From Rhizobium sp. CC-YZS058 (GTDB lineage Bacteria; Pseudomonadota; Alphaproteobacteria; Rhizobiales; Rhizobiaceae), in assembly GCF_034720595.1 (NCBI RefSeq), contig NZ_JAYESJ010000001.1:4143501-4207500 (forward strand): a DNA stretch of 64,000 nt. The letters run 5' to 3'. The notes beneath the pieces were generated by a model. It worked only from the letters and a program-made list of their open reading frames with translations. It was not told the DNA's origin and did not search any database. Position 1 is the stretch's first letter, and each line of letters opens with the position of its first letter. The translations under genes were made by a program, and so were the position numbers. Below are positions 10,253 to 20,012 of the stretch, in pieces.

Positions 10253-10465
10253 ATGTTCGGCCACTTCGTCTTTCAAGAGGGAACGGTCATCACACCGACC
10301 GAACTCGACATGCTGCAGCGCGTGTTCAACCGCCTCTGTCAGCACAAGAACATGCCGACCACCGGCCCCCGCGCAGAGGCGGAGGCCGCCTATCTGGTGG
10401 CGCTCTTCTCCGATGGGCTCAATACGGACGAGCTGCTCTGGCAGGCCGTGACCGGCGATCAGTAG
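10253..10465 (+). CDS. Small conserved protein, paralogue of 9678 gene
   Basis: A 70-residue soluble protein starting MFGHFVFQEG. The ATG at 10253 has a GGAG site seven bases upstream; the longer frame from 10148 or 10211 has none. It shares the LQRVF and AAYLVALFSDGL blocks with the divergently encoded 69-residue protein at 9678-9887, so the pair is an old duplication. No catalytic motif is visible. Function unknown. Its stop is 18 bases from the convergent histidine kinase. Confidence 0.7.
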   Translation: MFGHFVFQEGTVITPTELDMLQRVFNRLCQHKNMPTTGPRAEAEAAYLVALFSDGLNTDELLWQAVTGDQ

Positions 10466-10483
10466 CCGCCTCTTCTCCGTCGC

Positions 10484-13438
10484 TCAGGCGCTGCCTGCTC
10501 GTCGCAGAGACGCACGGATCGCTGCACTTAACCCGTCGCCGTCATAGGGCTTTCGCAGCAGGACCGCGTCGCTCACCGCTTCATCCGGCGCCTGGTCGTT
10601 GCCGGTGGCATAGACGATGCCGAGCGACGGCATGGCGCGGCGGGCTTCGGCGGCCAGCGTCGCGCCGGACATATCCGGCAGGCCGATATCGGTGACCAGC
10701 ACGTCGATATCGCCAGATGCGAGTTTCGCGCGCGCCTCCTGGCCGCTGCCCGCCTCGATGACAGCGTGCCCGAATTCTTGGATAAGCTCGGCCGTATTGG
10801 CGCGGATCAGCGCGTCGTCCTCGACAAGAAGCACGGTGAGCGCCGTCTCCGCCGGAGCCTGCGCGGTCGGTTGAGGGGCGGGTGGAGCGACGGGGCGGCT
10901 GCCCACAGCGTTGCGCTGTTTCGGATTGGCGAGAACATGGCGAATCTTCCGCGCCAGGGCCTCCCTTGTATAGGGCTTGGACAGAAGCTCGACACCCGGA
11001 TCGAGCCGGCCGCCATGCACGATCGAATTTTCCGTATAGCCGGAGGTGAAGAGCACGGCGATCTCGGGCAGACGTTCCTTGGCCTTGCGGGCGAGCTCGG
11101 TGCTCTTCATCGTGCCCGGCATCACCACATCGGTGAAGAGGAGATCGATGGCGATGCCGCTTTCCACCACGGTCAGGGCGTTGGCGGCATTGGTCGCCTT
11201 CAAGACACCGTAGCCGAGGTCGGACAGCATCTCGACCACGGTGGCGCGTACCTCGTCATCGTCCTCCACCACCAGGATCATCTCCGTCCCGCCGACGACC
11301 GGGCCGGACTGGATCAGGATCTCGCGGTCCTCCGCCTCCGTGGCGCGCGGCAGATAGAGCCGTACGGTCGTGCCGTGGCCGACCTCGCTGTAGATCTTCA
11401 CATGGCCGCCCGATTGCTTGACGAAGCCGTAGACCATGGAGAGGCCGAGCCCGCTGCCCTTGCCCTCCGCCTTGGTCGAGAAGAACGGCTCGAACACTTG
11501 TTCGAGGATCTCCGGCGCAATGCCGCTGCCGGTGTCGGACACGGAAAGCACCACATATTGCCCGGCCTCCACCTCCATATGGCTGCGGGCATAGTCGTCG
11601 TCGAGATAGGCATTGCCTACCTCGATCGTCAGCTTGCCGGCGCCATCCATGGCGTCGCGGGCGTTGATGGCGAGGTTCAGCACCGCGTTCTCCACCTGGG
11701 TCGGATCGACGAAGGTGTTCCAGAGCCCGCCGGCCAGGATCGTCTCGATCTCGATCGCCTCGCCGATCGAGCGGCGCAGCAGATCGTCCATATTGCCGAT
11801 GAAGCGACCGATATTGATGACCTTCGGCTCCAGAGCCTGGCGACGGCCGAAGGCCAGGAGCTGCGCGGCGAGCTTTGCGCCGCGGCTGACGCCGGCCATC
11901 GCATTCGCCACGCGCCGCTCGGCGCGGTCGATGCCCGCGACATCCTTGGCCAGAAGCTGCAGATTGCCCGACACCACCTGCAGCAGATTGTTGAAATCAT
12001 GGGCGACGCCGCCGGTGAGCTTGCCGATCGTCTCCATTTTCTGCGCCTGGCGAAGCGCCAGTTCCGCCTGCTGGCGAACGGCGATCTCCTCGCTGACCCG
12101 CGCTTCCAGGGTCTCGTTGAGCAGGCGCAGCTGTTCTTCCGCTCGTTGGCGATGGCGGATCTGCTGCTCGAGATCGACGGTATGCCGACGCAGCGCGTTT
12201 TCCGTTTCCCGCTGTTCGGTGATGTCGGTGTGCATGCCGACCCATTCGCGGATGATGCCCTCCTGGTCGAGGATCGGCACGGCGCGAATGGCGAAGCTGC
12301 GCCAGGTGGCGTCATGGCGCCGCACGCGATGCTCCCATACGAAGGTCTTGCGCTGAGCGACCGCTTCGTTCCAGGCGTCGATCGAGGGCTGCCGGTCTTC
12401 CGGATGAACGGCATCGGCCCAGCCGTAGCCCTGGTACTCCGCCTCGCTCTGGCCGGTCAGCTGCGCCCAGCCCGGCTGCTCGCCCACCATGCGTCCCTCG
12501 GGGCTGTTGGTCCACAGCACGCCGTGAACCGCCCGCACCGCGGCTTGGAACCGACCATTGCTGGTCAGGAGGTCCATCTCGGCCCGCTTGCGGTCCTCGA
12601 TGTCGATGATCACCACATAGATACCATCCACGTTGCCATCATCGGCGCGTCGTGGGGTGTAGCGAACTTCGGCGGCCCGCACCGAGCCGTCCGGCCGGGG
12701 AATGCGCGTGTCGGTGACCATGGTTTCGCCGGCCATGGCCTGTTCCAGGAGCGGGCGGCGGCTTTCGAAATAGGGTTTGCCGATGATCTCGGCGGCATGC
12801 CGACCGACCACCTTGTCCGGCGCAACGCCGAACCAGTCGAGATAGCCGGTATTGGCGAAGCGGTAGATGAAGTCCTTGTCGAGAAAGCCGACCAGCAGGG
12901 GCAGGGCGTCGGTCAGCCGGTTCAGCTCGGCCTTGCTGCGGGCGAGCGCCAGCGTCGTTTCCACCCGGTCCGTATTGTCGAGAACGGTGCAGAGCACGCC
13001 CGCGATCTGCGCAGTTTCATTGTAGATCGGGGTGTAGAAGAGATCGAGCACGACCTCCTCCACCCGTCCGTTGCGGTGAAGTGTCATCCGCTGATCGCGA
13101 AAACCCTGCACCTCGCCGCGAAAGCCGGCTTCGAGCACGGCACGGTTCCAGTCCCAGATCTCTGGCCAGATGTCCGGAACCCGCCCGCCAAGCGCGGCCG
13201 GATGATTGCCGCCGGCGATCTCGCGATAGGCGTCGTTGTAGAGCATCACATGCTCGGGACCCCACATCAGCACCTGGGCAATGGGGGAATTGACGATCGA
13301 ATTGACCTTGATCCTGAGTGTCAGTGGCCAATCGGCCAAAGGGCCGAGCGCGGTCTTCGACCAGTCGAACGCGCGGATGCGGCCGCCCAACTCGCCTCCG
13401 CCAATCGGCCAGGAGGGCTCTTGCATCGCAGGGGTCAT
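10484..13438 (-). CDS. Soluble hybrid sensor histidine kinase
   Basis: A 984-residue hybrid kinase without membrane segments. Three PAS-type sensor regions (about 25-165, 170-290, 295-410) are followed by a coiled-coil linker (410-465), a HisKA dimer with phospho-acceptor H480 (GGVAHDFNN), an HATPase domain (NxxxNARDAM, DTGSGI, GSGLGLS), then two receiver domains with phospho-acceptor aspartates at about D770 (FTDVVMPG) and D917 (VTDIGLP). The HWE-unlike H-box and double receivers fit a phosphorelay that hands phosphate to a separate Hpt protein. No cognate regulator is next to it. The start at 13438 has only a weak purine tract; the ATG at 13426 is possible. Confidence 0.92.
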   Translation of the reverse strand: MTPAMQEPSWPIGGGELGGRIRAFDWSKTALGPLADWPLTLRIKVNSIVNSPIAQVLMWGPEHVMLYNDAYREIAGGNHPAALGGRVPDIWPEIWDWNRAVLEAGFRGEVQGFRDQRMTLHRNGRVEEVVLDLFYTPIYNETAQIAGVLCTVLDNTDRVETTLALARSKAELNRLTDALPLLVGFLDKDFIYRFANTGYLDWFGVAPDKVVGRHAAEIIGKPYFESRRPLLEQAMAGETMVTDTRIPRPDGSVRAAEVRYTPRRADDGNVDGIYVVIIDIEDRKRAEMDLLTSNGRFQAAVRAVHGVLWTNSPEGRMVGEQPGWAQLTGQSEAEYQGYGWADAVHPEDRQPSIDAWNEAVAQRKTFVWEHRVRRHDATWRSFAIRAVPILDQEGIIREWVGMHTDITEQRETENALRRHTVDLEQQIRHRQRAEEQLRLLNETLEARVSEEIAVRQQAELALRQAQKMETIGKLTGGVAHDFNNLLQVVSGNLQLLAKDVAGIDRAERRVANAMAGVSRGAKLAAQLLAFGRRQALEPKVINIGRFIGNMDDLLRRSIGEAIEIETILAGGLWNTFVDPTQVENAVLNLAINARDAMDGAGKLTIEVGNAYLDDDYARSHMEVEAGQYVVLSVSDTGSGIAPEILEQVFEPFFSTKAEGKGSGLGLSMVYGFVKQSGGHVKIYSEVGHGTTVRLYLPRATEAEDREILIQSGPVVGGTEMILVVEDDDEVRATVVEMLSDLGYGVLKATNAANALTVVESGIAIDLLFTDVVMPGTMKSTELARKAKERLPEIAVLFTSGYTENSIVHGGRLDPGVELLSKPYTREALARKIRHVLANPKQRNAVGSRPVAPPAPQPTAQAPAETALTVLLVEDDALIRANTAELIQEFGHAVIEAGSGQEARAKLASGDIDVLVTDIGLPDMSGATLAAEARRAMPSLGIVYATGNDQAPDEAVSDAVLLRKPYDGDGLSAAIRASLRRAGSA

Positions 13439-13492
13439 GCGTGTCTCACTGGTTCGCGCGAATAGGCCCGTTTTTTCTCAAGGGCCTTCTAG

Positions 13493-14695
13493 TCAATTTA
13501 CCCGTCTAAGCGAAGCGGATTTTAGGGCCATGGGCGCGGACTCGCCCCGTGATGCAAGGGCGTGCGCGGTCAGGCGGTCGCTGCGCACCACCTGGTTTCG
13601 ACCATTGGCCTTGGCCGCATAGAGTGCCCGATCGGCGCGCGCATGGCTGGCATCGATGTTCGGTTCGCCGACCTGCCATTCCGACAGGCCGAAGCTCGCC
13701 GTCACGCGCTCGCCGACAGCCGAAAGGTCGGCACTGCGCTCGAACTGCAGCCGCATGGTTTCGGCGATGTGCGCCGCATGCGCGATCGGGAGCGACGGCA
13801 GGAAGCAGACGAACTCCTCCCCGCCGAACCGCGCCACGATGGCGCCGGGCGGCAGGGTGTCGTGCAGAAGAGTTGCAAATTCAGCGATGACGCGGTCGCC
13901 GATCATATGGCCGAAACGGTCGTTGATGCGCTTGAAATGGTCGAGGTCGCAGGCGATCAGCGTGCCTTTGTGTCCGGTCGTTTCGATGGCGCCCGCCTGC
14001 CGCGCGAAGCCGCGGCGGTTGAGAAGCCCGGTCAGGGGATCACGCTCCGCAGCGTCGCGATAGGTGCCGAGCGTGCGCAGCGTGACCGCCGCAAGGGCCG
14101 AGAGCGCCAAGAGCAGGCCGAGAATGGCGGCGCTTGCCTGGAACAGGAAGGCGTAGGTGCTGGACAGGAAGCTGTCGAAGGCGATCGGGCTGCTGCGTAG
14201 ACTGATGAGCAGCAGATTGCGCAGCAGGCTTTCGAGCGCGACTGCGATGGCGAGGCCATAGAGCAGCCGGTCGGCGGCAGAATTCGCCCGGCCGCGGAGC
14301 ATGAAGAGGGGGAGGCCGAGGCAGATCAGCGCGAACCCATCGTTGAGCGTGGCGTCCAGCGTCGGATCATCGACGACGAAGATGGCAATGACGGCCGCGG
14401 CCACGCCGGCGGGCACCAGCAGGGCACGCGGCCAGACCGGCAGCGGCCGGTGGAAATGCAGGCTGAGCGCCTGGCCGATCAAGGTTAGTCCGCTAAGGAA
14501 CAGCGTGTCGGCAACGAGCGCGCGGACCTGACCCGGTACGATGTCCGGCATGATCGGCATGAGGAAGCCGGCCGCCGCCAGCAGATAGCCGAGACCCCAG
14601 AAACGCGCTGAGGCCGTGCCATAGGCGGCAACGATGAGAAAGGTGATGCCGAAGGCCGTAAAAATGACCGGCAGAAGAAAGGCGAACTGATCCAT
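13493..14695 (-). CDS. Membrane-bound diguanylate cyclase
   Basis: A 400-residue protein that should make cyclic di-GMP from two GTP. The first 205 residues hold about seven hydrophobic segments forming an integral membrane sensor. The GGDEF domain follows, beginning DPLTGLLNRRGF (about 219) with the active-site motif GGEEF at 291-295. The usual inhibitory RxxD site five residues upstream is absent (LPPGAIVARF), so product feedback through that site is not expected. I prefer the ATG at 14695 (MDQFAFLL) because it places the first membrane segment at the N-terminus; an ATG at 14725 would add ten basic residues. It is transcribed in the same direction as, and upstream of, the hybrid kinase. Confidence 0.9.
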   Translation of the reverse strand: MDQFAFLLPVIFTAFGITFLIVAAYGTASARFWGLGYLLAAAGFLMPIMPDIVPGQVRALVADTLFLSGLTLIGQALSLHFHRPLPVWPRALLVPAGVAAAVIAIFVVDDPTLDATLNDGFALICLGLPLFMLRGRANSAADRLLYGLAIAVALESLLRNLLLISLRSSPIAFDSFLSSTYAFLFQASAAILGLLLALSALAAVTLRTLGTYRDAAERDPLTGLLNRRGFARQAGAIETTGHKGTLIACDLDHFKRINDRFGHMIGDRVIAEFATLLHDTLPPGAIVARFGGEEFVCFLPSLPIAHAAHIAETMRLQFERSADLSAVGERVTASFGLSEWQVGEPNIDASHARADRALYAAKANGRNQVVRSDRLTAHALASRGESAPMALKSASLRRVN

Positions 14696-14894
14696 AAGCG
14701 GTCCCGACCGCGCGCGCCGCGGCATGTGCGGGCGACATTATGAAAGCGTCTCTTAACGCTTCAACAACAGCGGAAGGGAAGTTTCTGCCGCTCTGAGCGA
14801 CGCCCGCATCGTCCATCTTCCCCTGACGTCCGGTTCCAGCCGGCATGTGCCTGTGCTATCGGCAGGGGGAGGACAGGTGAGGGAGGAAAGCCGC

Positions 14895-15791
14895 ATGTCG
14901 TTTTTCGAGGTGTTTGATCCGGCGTTTCGGCGCTTCGTACTCGGCAATGCGCCGGTCAAGCAGCTGGCCTCCGGCTTCGACTGGGCGGAAGGCCCGGTCT
15001 GGTTCGGCGATGCGGGCTGCCTGATCTTCTCCGACATTCCGAACAACCGTATGCTCCGCTGGACGCCCGGCAGCGGGCTCACCACCTTCCGCAGTCCCTC
15101 GAACTACGCCAACGGCAACACGCGCGACCGACAGGGCCGGCTGATCACCTGCGAACATGGCACGCGCAGCGTGACCCGCACCGAACTCGACGGATCGATC
15201 ACCACGCTTGTCGACCGGTTCGAGGGAAAGCGTCTCAACTCTCCCAATGACGTGGTGGTGGCTTGCGATGGCGCGATCTGGTTTACCGACCCGCACTACG
15301 GCATTGCCAGCGATTATGAAGGCTACAAGAGCGAGCAGGAGCTGCCCTGCCATGTCTATCGGCTGGATCCGAACGGATCGATCCGGGCGGTGGCAACGGA
15401 TTTCAACTGCCCGAATGGTCTGGCCTTCAGTCCCGATGAGACCCGCCTCTACGTGGCGGATACCGGCCGGGTCGGCATGGCGGATCCGAGCCATATTCGC
15501 GTCTTCGACGTCTCGCCGGATGGCAGGTTGAGCGGCGGCGGCCTCTTTCACGAGATCTCTCCCGGCCATGCCGATGGATTCCGGGTCGATACCGAAGGCC
15601 ATCTCTGGTCCTCCGCCGGCGATGGCGTCCATTGCCTGACGCCGGATGGGCGGCTGATCGGCAAGATCTTCGTGCCGGAGCTCGTCTCCAACCTTTGCTT
15701 TGGCGGGCGAGCGCGCCATCAGCTGTTCATTACCGCGACGACCGGTCTTTATACGATCACGCTCAACCGCAACGGCATGGCCTATTTCTAG
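14895..15791 (+). CDS. SMP-30/gluconolactonase family protein
   Basis: A 298-residue six-bladed beta-propeller hydrolase, probably a sugar lactonase. It shows the family's EGPVWF metal-ligand region near residue 35, then NGNTRDRQGRL, the LNSPNDVVVACDGAIWFTDP block with the central Asn and Asp, and FNCPNGLAFSPDE with a later Asp ligand. The ATG at 14895 follows a strong GGGAGGAAAG site; 14847 would add an unlikely leader. It stands alone between the divergent cyclase gene and the convergent ABC operon, so the substrate is not indicated by context. Confidence 0.88.
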   Translation: MSFFEVFDPAFRRFVLGNAPVKQLASGFDWAEGPVWFGDAGCLIFSDIPNNRMLRWTPGSGLTTFRSPSNYANGNTRDRQGRLITCEHGTRSVTRTELDGSITTLVDRFEGKRLNSPNDVVVACDGAIWFTDPHYGIASDYEGYKSEQELPCHVYRLDPNGSIRAVATDFNCPNGLAFSPDETRLYVADTGRVGMADPSHIRVFDVSPDGRLSGGGLFHEISPGHADGFRVDTEGHLWSSAGDGVHCLTPDGRLIGKIFVPELVSNLCFGGRARHQLFITATTGLYTITLNRNGMAYF

Positions 15792-15852
15792 AGTCTTTCC
15801 AGCCGAAGCGTGGTCGCTTCGGCGTCGGACAATGCGGCCGAAACAAAGACAT

Positions 15853-15891
15853 AGAGCATTGGAGGTGATCCCGTGATCGCCGGAAATGCTC
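15853..15891. repeat. RIME-like intergenic palindrome
   Basis: Outer arms AGAGCATT (15853-15860) and AATGCTCT (15884-15891) are perfect inverted repeats enclosing a partly complementary core (GGAGGTGATC / GATCGCCGGA). The CCGGAAATGCTCT edge resembles the Rhizobium intergenic mosaic element (RIME) family. It sits between two convergent genes and could also act as a transcription stop. Confidence 0.55.
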
Positions 15892-15923
15892 TAGGCCGTC
15901 GAGGCGCGGCTCATACGCCGCCC

Positions 15924-16673
15924 TCAGCCGCGGCGCAGGCCTGTGCGTGCGCCGAGCCGGCGTTCGATCAGGGTCAGGCCGTCATGGATGAGAACGGCGA
16001 GCGCGCCGACGATCAGCCCGCCTTGCAGGATGAAGGCGAGGTTGTTGGCCTGCAGGCCGGCAATGATGACCTCGCCCAGCGTCTTGGCGGCAACGGTCGA
16101 GCCAATCGTGGCGGTGGCGAGGGCGATGACGGTCGAAAGCCGGATTCCGGCAAGGATGACCGGCATGGCAAGCGGCAGTTCGATGCGCAGCAGCCGCTGA
16201 CGGTCTGTCATGCCGGCGCCACGGGCCGCTTCCATCACCGGGCCGGGCAGCGTGGTGAGCGCGGTCAACGTGTTTTCGAAAATCGGCAGAAGGCCATAGA
16301 GAAACAAGGCCACCAGTGTGGGCTTTTCGCCGAAGCCGAGCGCGGGAACGGAGAGCGCCAGCACGGCCACCGGCGGAAAGGTCTGGCCGATATTGACCAG
16401 GCTGCGCGAGAGCGGCAGGAACTCCGCCCCGAACGGCCGGGTGACGAGGATAGCGAGCAGCACAGCCACCACGGCCGCGGCGCAGGTCGCAATGGCCACA
16501 AGCCGCAGATGCTGCAGCGTGAGCACCAGCAGGCTGCCCTGGTTGTAGATGGCCGGCGCGTTTTCCTGAACCAGCGGCTTCAGGAGCGGCTCGAACAGGG
16601 AGGGCGCCAGCAGGAAGGTGGCGAGCGCCGCCAGGAGGACAAGGCGCAGAAGGGCAGGGAGCCAGCGCCGCAT
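15924..16673 (-). CDS. Osmoprotectant ABC transporter permease (short)
   Basis: A 249-residue inner-membrane permease of the ProW/OpuBB/YehY type, with about five to six hydrophobic segments and the binding-protein-transport loop MEAARGAGMTDRQRLLRIELP, which contacts the ATPase. Starting at ATG 16673 gives a one-base overlap with the stop of the ATPase gene (TGATG); the frame upstream of it only shadows that gene. Last gene of a four-gene operon: binding protein, long permease, ATPase, short permease, the YehZYXW order. Confidence 0.88.
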   Translation of the reverse strand: MRRWLPALLRLVLLAALATFLLAPSLFEPLLKPLVQENAPAIYNQGSLLVLTLQHLRLVAIATCAAAVVAVLLAILVTRPFGAEFLPLSRSLVNIGQTFPPVAVLALSVPALGFGEKPTLVALFLYGLLPIFENTLTALTTLPGPVMEAARGAGMTDRQRLLRIELPLAMPVILAGIRLSTVIALATATIGSTVAAKTLGEVIIAGLQANNLAFILQGGLIVGALAVLIHDGLTLIERRLGARTGLRRG

Positions 16674-17608
16674 CAAGGTTGGGCTGCCTGCCGGGCGAGG
16701 CCTTCCAGCGTCACGCGGCCGAGCCGGCGACCATCGACCGCGGCCACCGGCAGGGCCCGCCGCCCGCGCCACAACAGCTCGGACAGGGCCTCGCGCTGGC
16801 TGATCGTCTCGAGCAGCGGTTCGCCCTCCGCCTCGCCGGCCTCCACCGCGCCGCCCAGCCTTTCGATCGACAGGAGACGGAACGGCCGTTCGCCGGCGCC
16901 GATCAATTCGTCGACGAAGGGCGTGGCCGGCGCTCTGACAAGATCGGCGGGCGCGGCATACTGGACCACCTTTCCCTTGTCCATGACGGCAATCCGGTCG
17001 GCGAGATGGAAGGCCTCGTCCATGTCATGGGTCACGAGCACGATCGTGGTGCCGAGCAGCTTCTGGATCGACAGCAGATCCTCCTGCGCCTTGGCGCGGA
17101 TGATCGGATCGAGTGCGCCAAATGGCTCGTCCATCAGGAGCACGTTCGGCTCGGCCGCAAGGGCGCGCGCCACACCGACACGCTGCTGCTGCCCGCCGGA
17201 AAGCTCGTGCGGAAGCCGGTCGGCAAAGAGCGCGGGCTCGAGCTGAAACAGGGTGAGCAGCTCTTCCACCTTGGCATCGATGCGGGCGCGCTCCCAGCCG
17301 AGCAGCACGGGAACGGTGGCGATGTTCTGGGCGACGGTGCGGTGGGGGAAGAGGCCGTGGCCCTGGATCGCATAGCCGATGCGCCGGCGCAGCTCGTGCG
17401 GTGCGAGACTGCGGTGATCCTCGCCATCAAGTCGGATCGTCCCGGAGGTGGGCTCGACCAGCCGGTTGATCATGCGCAGCAGCGTTGTCTTGCCGGAGCC
17501 GGAGGTGCCGACAATGACGGTAACCGTGCGTGGCGCGATGGTGAGCGTGACCGCGTCGACCACCGTGGTCTCGCCGTAGCGCTTGGTGATGGCATCGATC
17601 TCGATCAT
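16673..17608 (-). CDS. Osmoprotectant ABC transporter ATP-binding protein
   Basis: A 311-residue ATPase of the OpuA/ProV/YehX family powering uptake of betaine-like compounds. Walker A GTSGSGKTT lies near residue 35, then the Q-loop, signature LSGGQQQRVGVARAL, Walker B VLLMDEPFGALD and the switch His (LVTHDMDEA). After about residue 240 there is one short CBS-like stretch, used by this family to sense ionic strength. It overlaps the upstream permease by 4 bases and the downstream permease by 1, so the operon is translationally coupled. Confidence 0.92.
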   Translation of the reverse strand: MIEIDAITKRYGETTVVDAVTLTIAPRTVTVIVGTSGSGKTTLLRMINRLVEPTSGTIRLDGEDHRSLAPHELRRRIGYAIQGHGLFPHRTVAQNIATVPVLLGWERARIDAKVEELLTLFQLEPALFADRLPHELSGGQQQRVGVARALAAEPNVLLMDEPFGALDPIIRAKAQEDLLSIQKLLGTTIVLVTHDMDEAFHLADRIAVMDKGKVVQYAAPADLVRAPATPFVDELIGAGERPFRLLSIERLGGAVEAGEAEGEPLLETISQREALSELLWRGRRALPVAAVDGRRLGRVTLEGLARQAAQP

Positions 17609-18789
17609 GCGGGGCTCTTCCCTTTGCGTGCGGGCGCGTTGGCCTCGATCAGGGCATCGAGGAGAATGGCAGCGGCGAAGGCCAGGAGGACGGTGGGCAC
17701 GGCGCCGAGAAGCACCAGATCCATCGCCGTCTGGCCGATGCCTTGAAAGACGAAAACGCCGAAGCCGCCGCCGCCGATCAGCGCGGCGATGGTGGCGAGT
17801 CCGATATTCTGCACCAGAACGATGCGAATGCCGGTCAGGATGACGGGCAGCGCCAGCGGAAATTCGATCCGCAGAAGCCGCTGCCGGTCGGTCATGCCCA
17901 CGCCGCGGGCAGCCTCGTTTGCTTCGCGCGGGACACCGGCAAGGCCGATCACCGTATTGGCGACGACGGGCAGCAGGGAATAGAGAAACAGCGCCACGAA
18001 AGCCGGCGCCATGCCGATGCCGCGAATGCCAAGCGCGGCAGCGCCCGGCACTGTGGCGGCGATCCAGCCGAGCGGACCGATCAGAATGCCGAACAGGGCG
18101 ATCGACGGGATGGTCTGGATCAGGTTCAGTGCGTTCAGCACCGCATCGCGCAGGGCTTTGACCCGGTGGCAGAGAATGCCGAGCGGCAGGCCGACGACGA
18201 CGGAGGAGACGAGCGAGCCGAGCGCCAGTGATACGTGCTTGCCCGCCTCCTGCCAGAAGACATCGGCGCGACCTGCATATTCCTTGAGCAGGGACAGGCC
18301 ATCCCAGGCGCCGGACGCGAGCAGAAGGACAAGCCCGCTCAGCGCGAGCCCCAACAGGCCGACGCGCAGAAGCGGCGACGGCTTGAGCCGAGCGATGGCA
18401 TCGGCAGCGAGCAGGCCGAAGGCAAAGAGCAGGATCCAGAAACCGGATGCCGGCGCGACGCGGGCATAGCTGTTGCCCGGTGGGGTCAGGGCGGTTCCGG
18501 CATGGCCGACGATCAGGGTCAATGCGGCCAGGACAATGGCTGCGAGGCCGAGGCGAAGGCCGGTTGGCGTGCGCAGCACCACAAAGACAACCGAAAGGAC
18601 GAGAAGAGCGGAGAGAAACAACGCCGCCGACATTGGCAGCGCCTCAAACAGGCTGCGGGCCTCGCCGGGAACGATGCGGTTGGCCCTGAAGGAGACGAAC
18701 GGCGCGAAAAAGCCGCCATAGACGATCATGGCGGCCACGATTACGCCGAGCTTGTCGATGCCTCGCCTCACGCCGTCTCCCCGGTCCAT
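17605..18789 (-). CDS. Osmoprotectant ABC transporter permease (long)
   Basis: A 394-residue permease. The N-terminal 160 residues form about five extra membrane segments, as in YehY. The C-terminal half is the ProW-type core with the ANEAARGVGMTDRQRLLRIEFP loop, nearly the same as in the short permease encoded two genes downstream, so the two permeases form a heterodimer. GGGAGGC precedes the ATG at 18789. Second gene of the operon, 55 bases after the binding protein. Confidence 0.9.
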   Translation of the reverse strand: MDRGDGVRRGIDKLGVIVAAMIVYGGFFAPFVSFRANRIVPGEARSLFEALPMSAALFLSALLVLSVVFVVLRTPTGLRLGLAAIVLAALTLIVGHAGTALTPPGNSYARVAPASGFWILLFAFGLLAADAIARLKPSPLLRVGLLGLALSGLVLLLASGAWDGLSLLKEYAGRADVFWQEAGKHVSLALGSLVSSVVVGLPLGILCHRVKALRDAVLNALNLIQTIPSIALFGILIGPLGWIAATVPGAAALGIRGIGMAPAFVALFLYSLLPVVANTVIGLAGVPREANEAARGVGMTDRQRLLRIEFPLALPVILTGIRIVLVQNIGLATIAALIGGGGFGVFVFQGIGQTAMDLVLLGAVPTVLLAFAAAILLDALIEANAPARKGKSPA

Positions 18790-18844
18790 TTCAGCCTCCC
18801 GTCGGCATCATCCCTGAAGCCGGCGGGAAGCTGCCCGATCGACC

Positions 18845-19756
18845 TTACTTGATGAAGCCGTTCTTCTTCAAAAAGTCCTCGGCAACGGCCTTTGCCGGCT
18901 CGCCACCGACCTGAACACGCCCATTGAGATCCTGAAGCGTGACAAGATCAAGCTTTTCGAAGACCGGCTTCAACAGCGCTTCGATCTCGGGATGCTGCTT
19001 CAGAACCGCTTCGCGGATGATCGGCGCCGGCTGATAGACCGGCTGGACGCCCTTGTCGTCTTCCAGCACCACGAGGCCCGAGGGGGCGATGCCGCCATCC
19101 GTGCCATAGACCATGGCGGCATTGGCGCCGTTCGTCTGGTTGGCGGCGGCGGCGATGGTGGCGGCCGTGTCGCCGCCCGAAAGCGTGATCAGCTGGTCGG
19201 GCTTCAGCGTGAAGCCGTAGGTGGTCTGGAAGGCCGGCAGGGCGGCCGCGGAATTGACGAATTCCGACGAGGCTGCGAGCACGACCTTGCCGCCGGAGGA
19301 AACATACTTGCCGAAATCGGAGAAGCTCTTCAGGCTGTGCTCGTCGGCGACATCCTTGCGCACGGCGACCGCCCAGGTGTTGTTGGCCGGAGACGGGGTC
19401 AGCCAGACGATCTTGTTGGCGTCGTAGTCGAGCTTCTTGGCTTCCTCATAGGCCTTCGCGGCATCCTTCCAGGCAGGATCCTCGGACTTTTCGAAGAAGA
19501 AGGCGGCATTGCCGGTATATTCGGGATAGATGTCGATCTCGCCGGCGGTGATCGCCTTGCGCACCACCGGAGTGGCGCCCAGCTGCACGCGATCGGTGGT
19601 CTCGATCTTGTTGGCATTGAGCACGGCAAGGATGATGTTGCCGAGCACGCCGCCTTCCGTGTCGATCTTGGAGGACACGACCACCTGCGCCTGTGACGCG
19701 GCGGCAGAGAGAAATACCGCCATGGCGGTTCCGAACAAAACAGCTTTCACGCGCAC
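18845..19756 (-). CDS. Osmoprotectant ABC transporter binding protein (OsmF/YehZ-like)
   Basis: A 303-residue periplasmic substrate-binding protein of the OpuAC family. A signal peptide covers the first 23 residues (LFGTAMAVFLSAAASQAQ). The mature part starts VVVSSKIDTEGGVLGNI, typical of the OsmF/OpuCC group. Aromatic residues for quaternary-amine binding are expected but I did not place them. The start is GTG at 19756, with AAGGAG nine bases upstream; a second GTG two codons later is also possible. First gene of the four-gene transporter operon. Confidence 0.88.
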   Translation of the reverse strand: MRVKAVLFGTAMAVFLSAAASQAQVVVSSKIDTEGGVLGNIILAVLNANKIETTDRVQLGATPVVRKAITAGEIDIYPEYTGNAAFFFEKSEDPAWKDAAKAYEEAKKLDYDANKIVWLTPSPANNTWAVAVRKDVADEHSLKSFSDFGKYVSSGGKVVLAASSEFVNSAAALPAFQTTYGFTLKPDQLITLSGGDTAATIAAAANQTNGANAAMVYGTDGGIAPSGLVVLEDDKGVQPVYQPAPIIREAVLKQHPEIEALLKPVFEKLDLVTLQDLNGRVQVGGEPAKAVAEDFLKKNGFIK

Positions 19757-20012
19757 GGTCGTTGTCTCCTTGGATCGATCCGCTTGGCAAACAGGCTCTC
19801 GCGCCCATCTGCCCCTACCCCATTAAAGGCCTGAGCGTCTCATATGTAGCGGGCCTTTTCGATGGCTAGTGGACTCATTTGAAAACAGTTCCAGCCTCGG
19901 GTCTTTGCCTCGACAATTTTTTTCACAGCCGGAACGAAAGGCTGGCGGAGGCTGTTTCTGCATATCATCACGAAATGGAGAGCTGTCATGACCAGCTCCA
20001 AGGGGGCTTGAC

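Noticed and set aside
10766..13465. 899-codon frame antisense to the hybrid kinase
   Set aside because: Mirror of a well-supported kinase gene; composition typical of a reverse frame.
15873..17246. 457-codon rightward frame across the ABC permease and ATPase
   Set aside because: Gln/Gly/Arg-rich antisense frame; the leftward ABC genes have all motifs.
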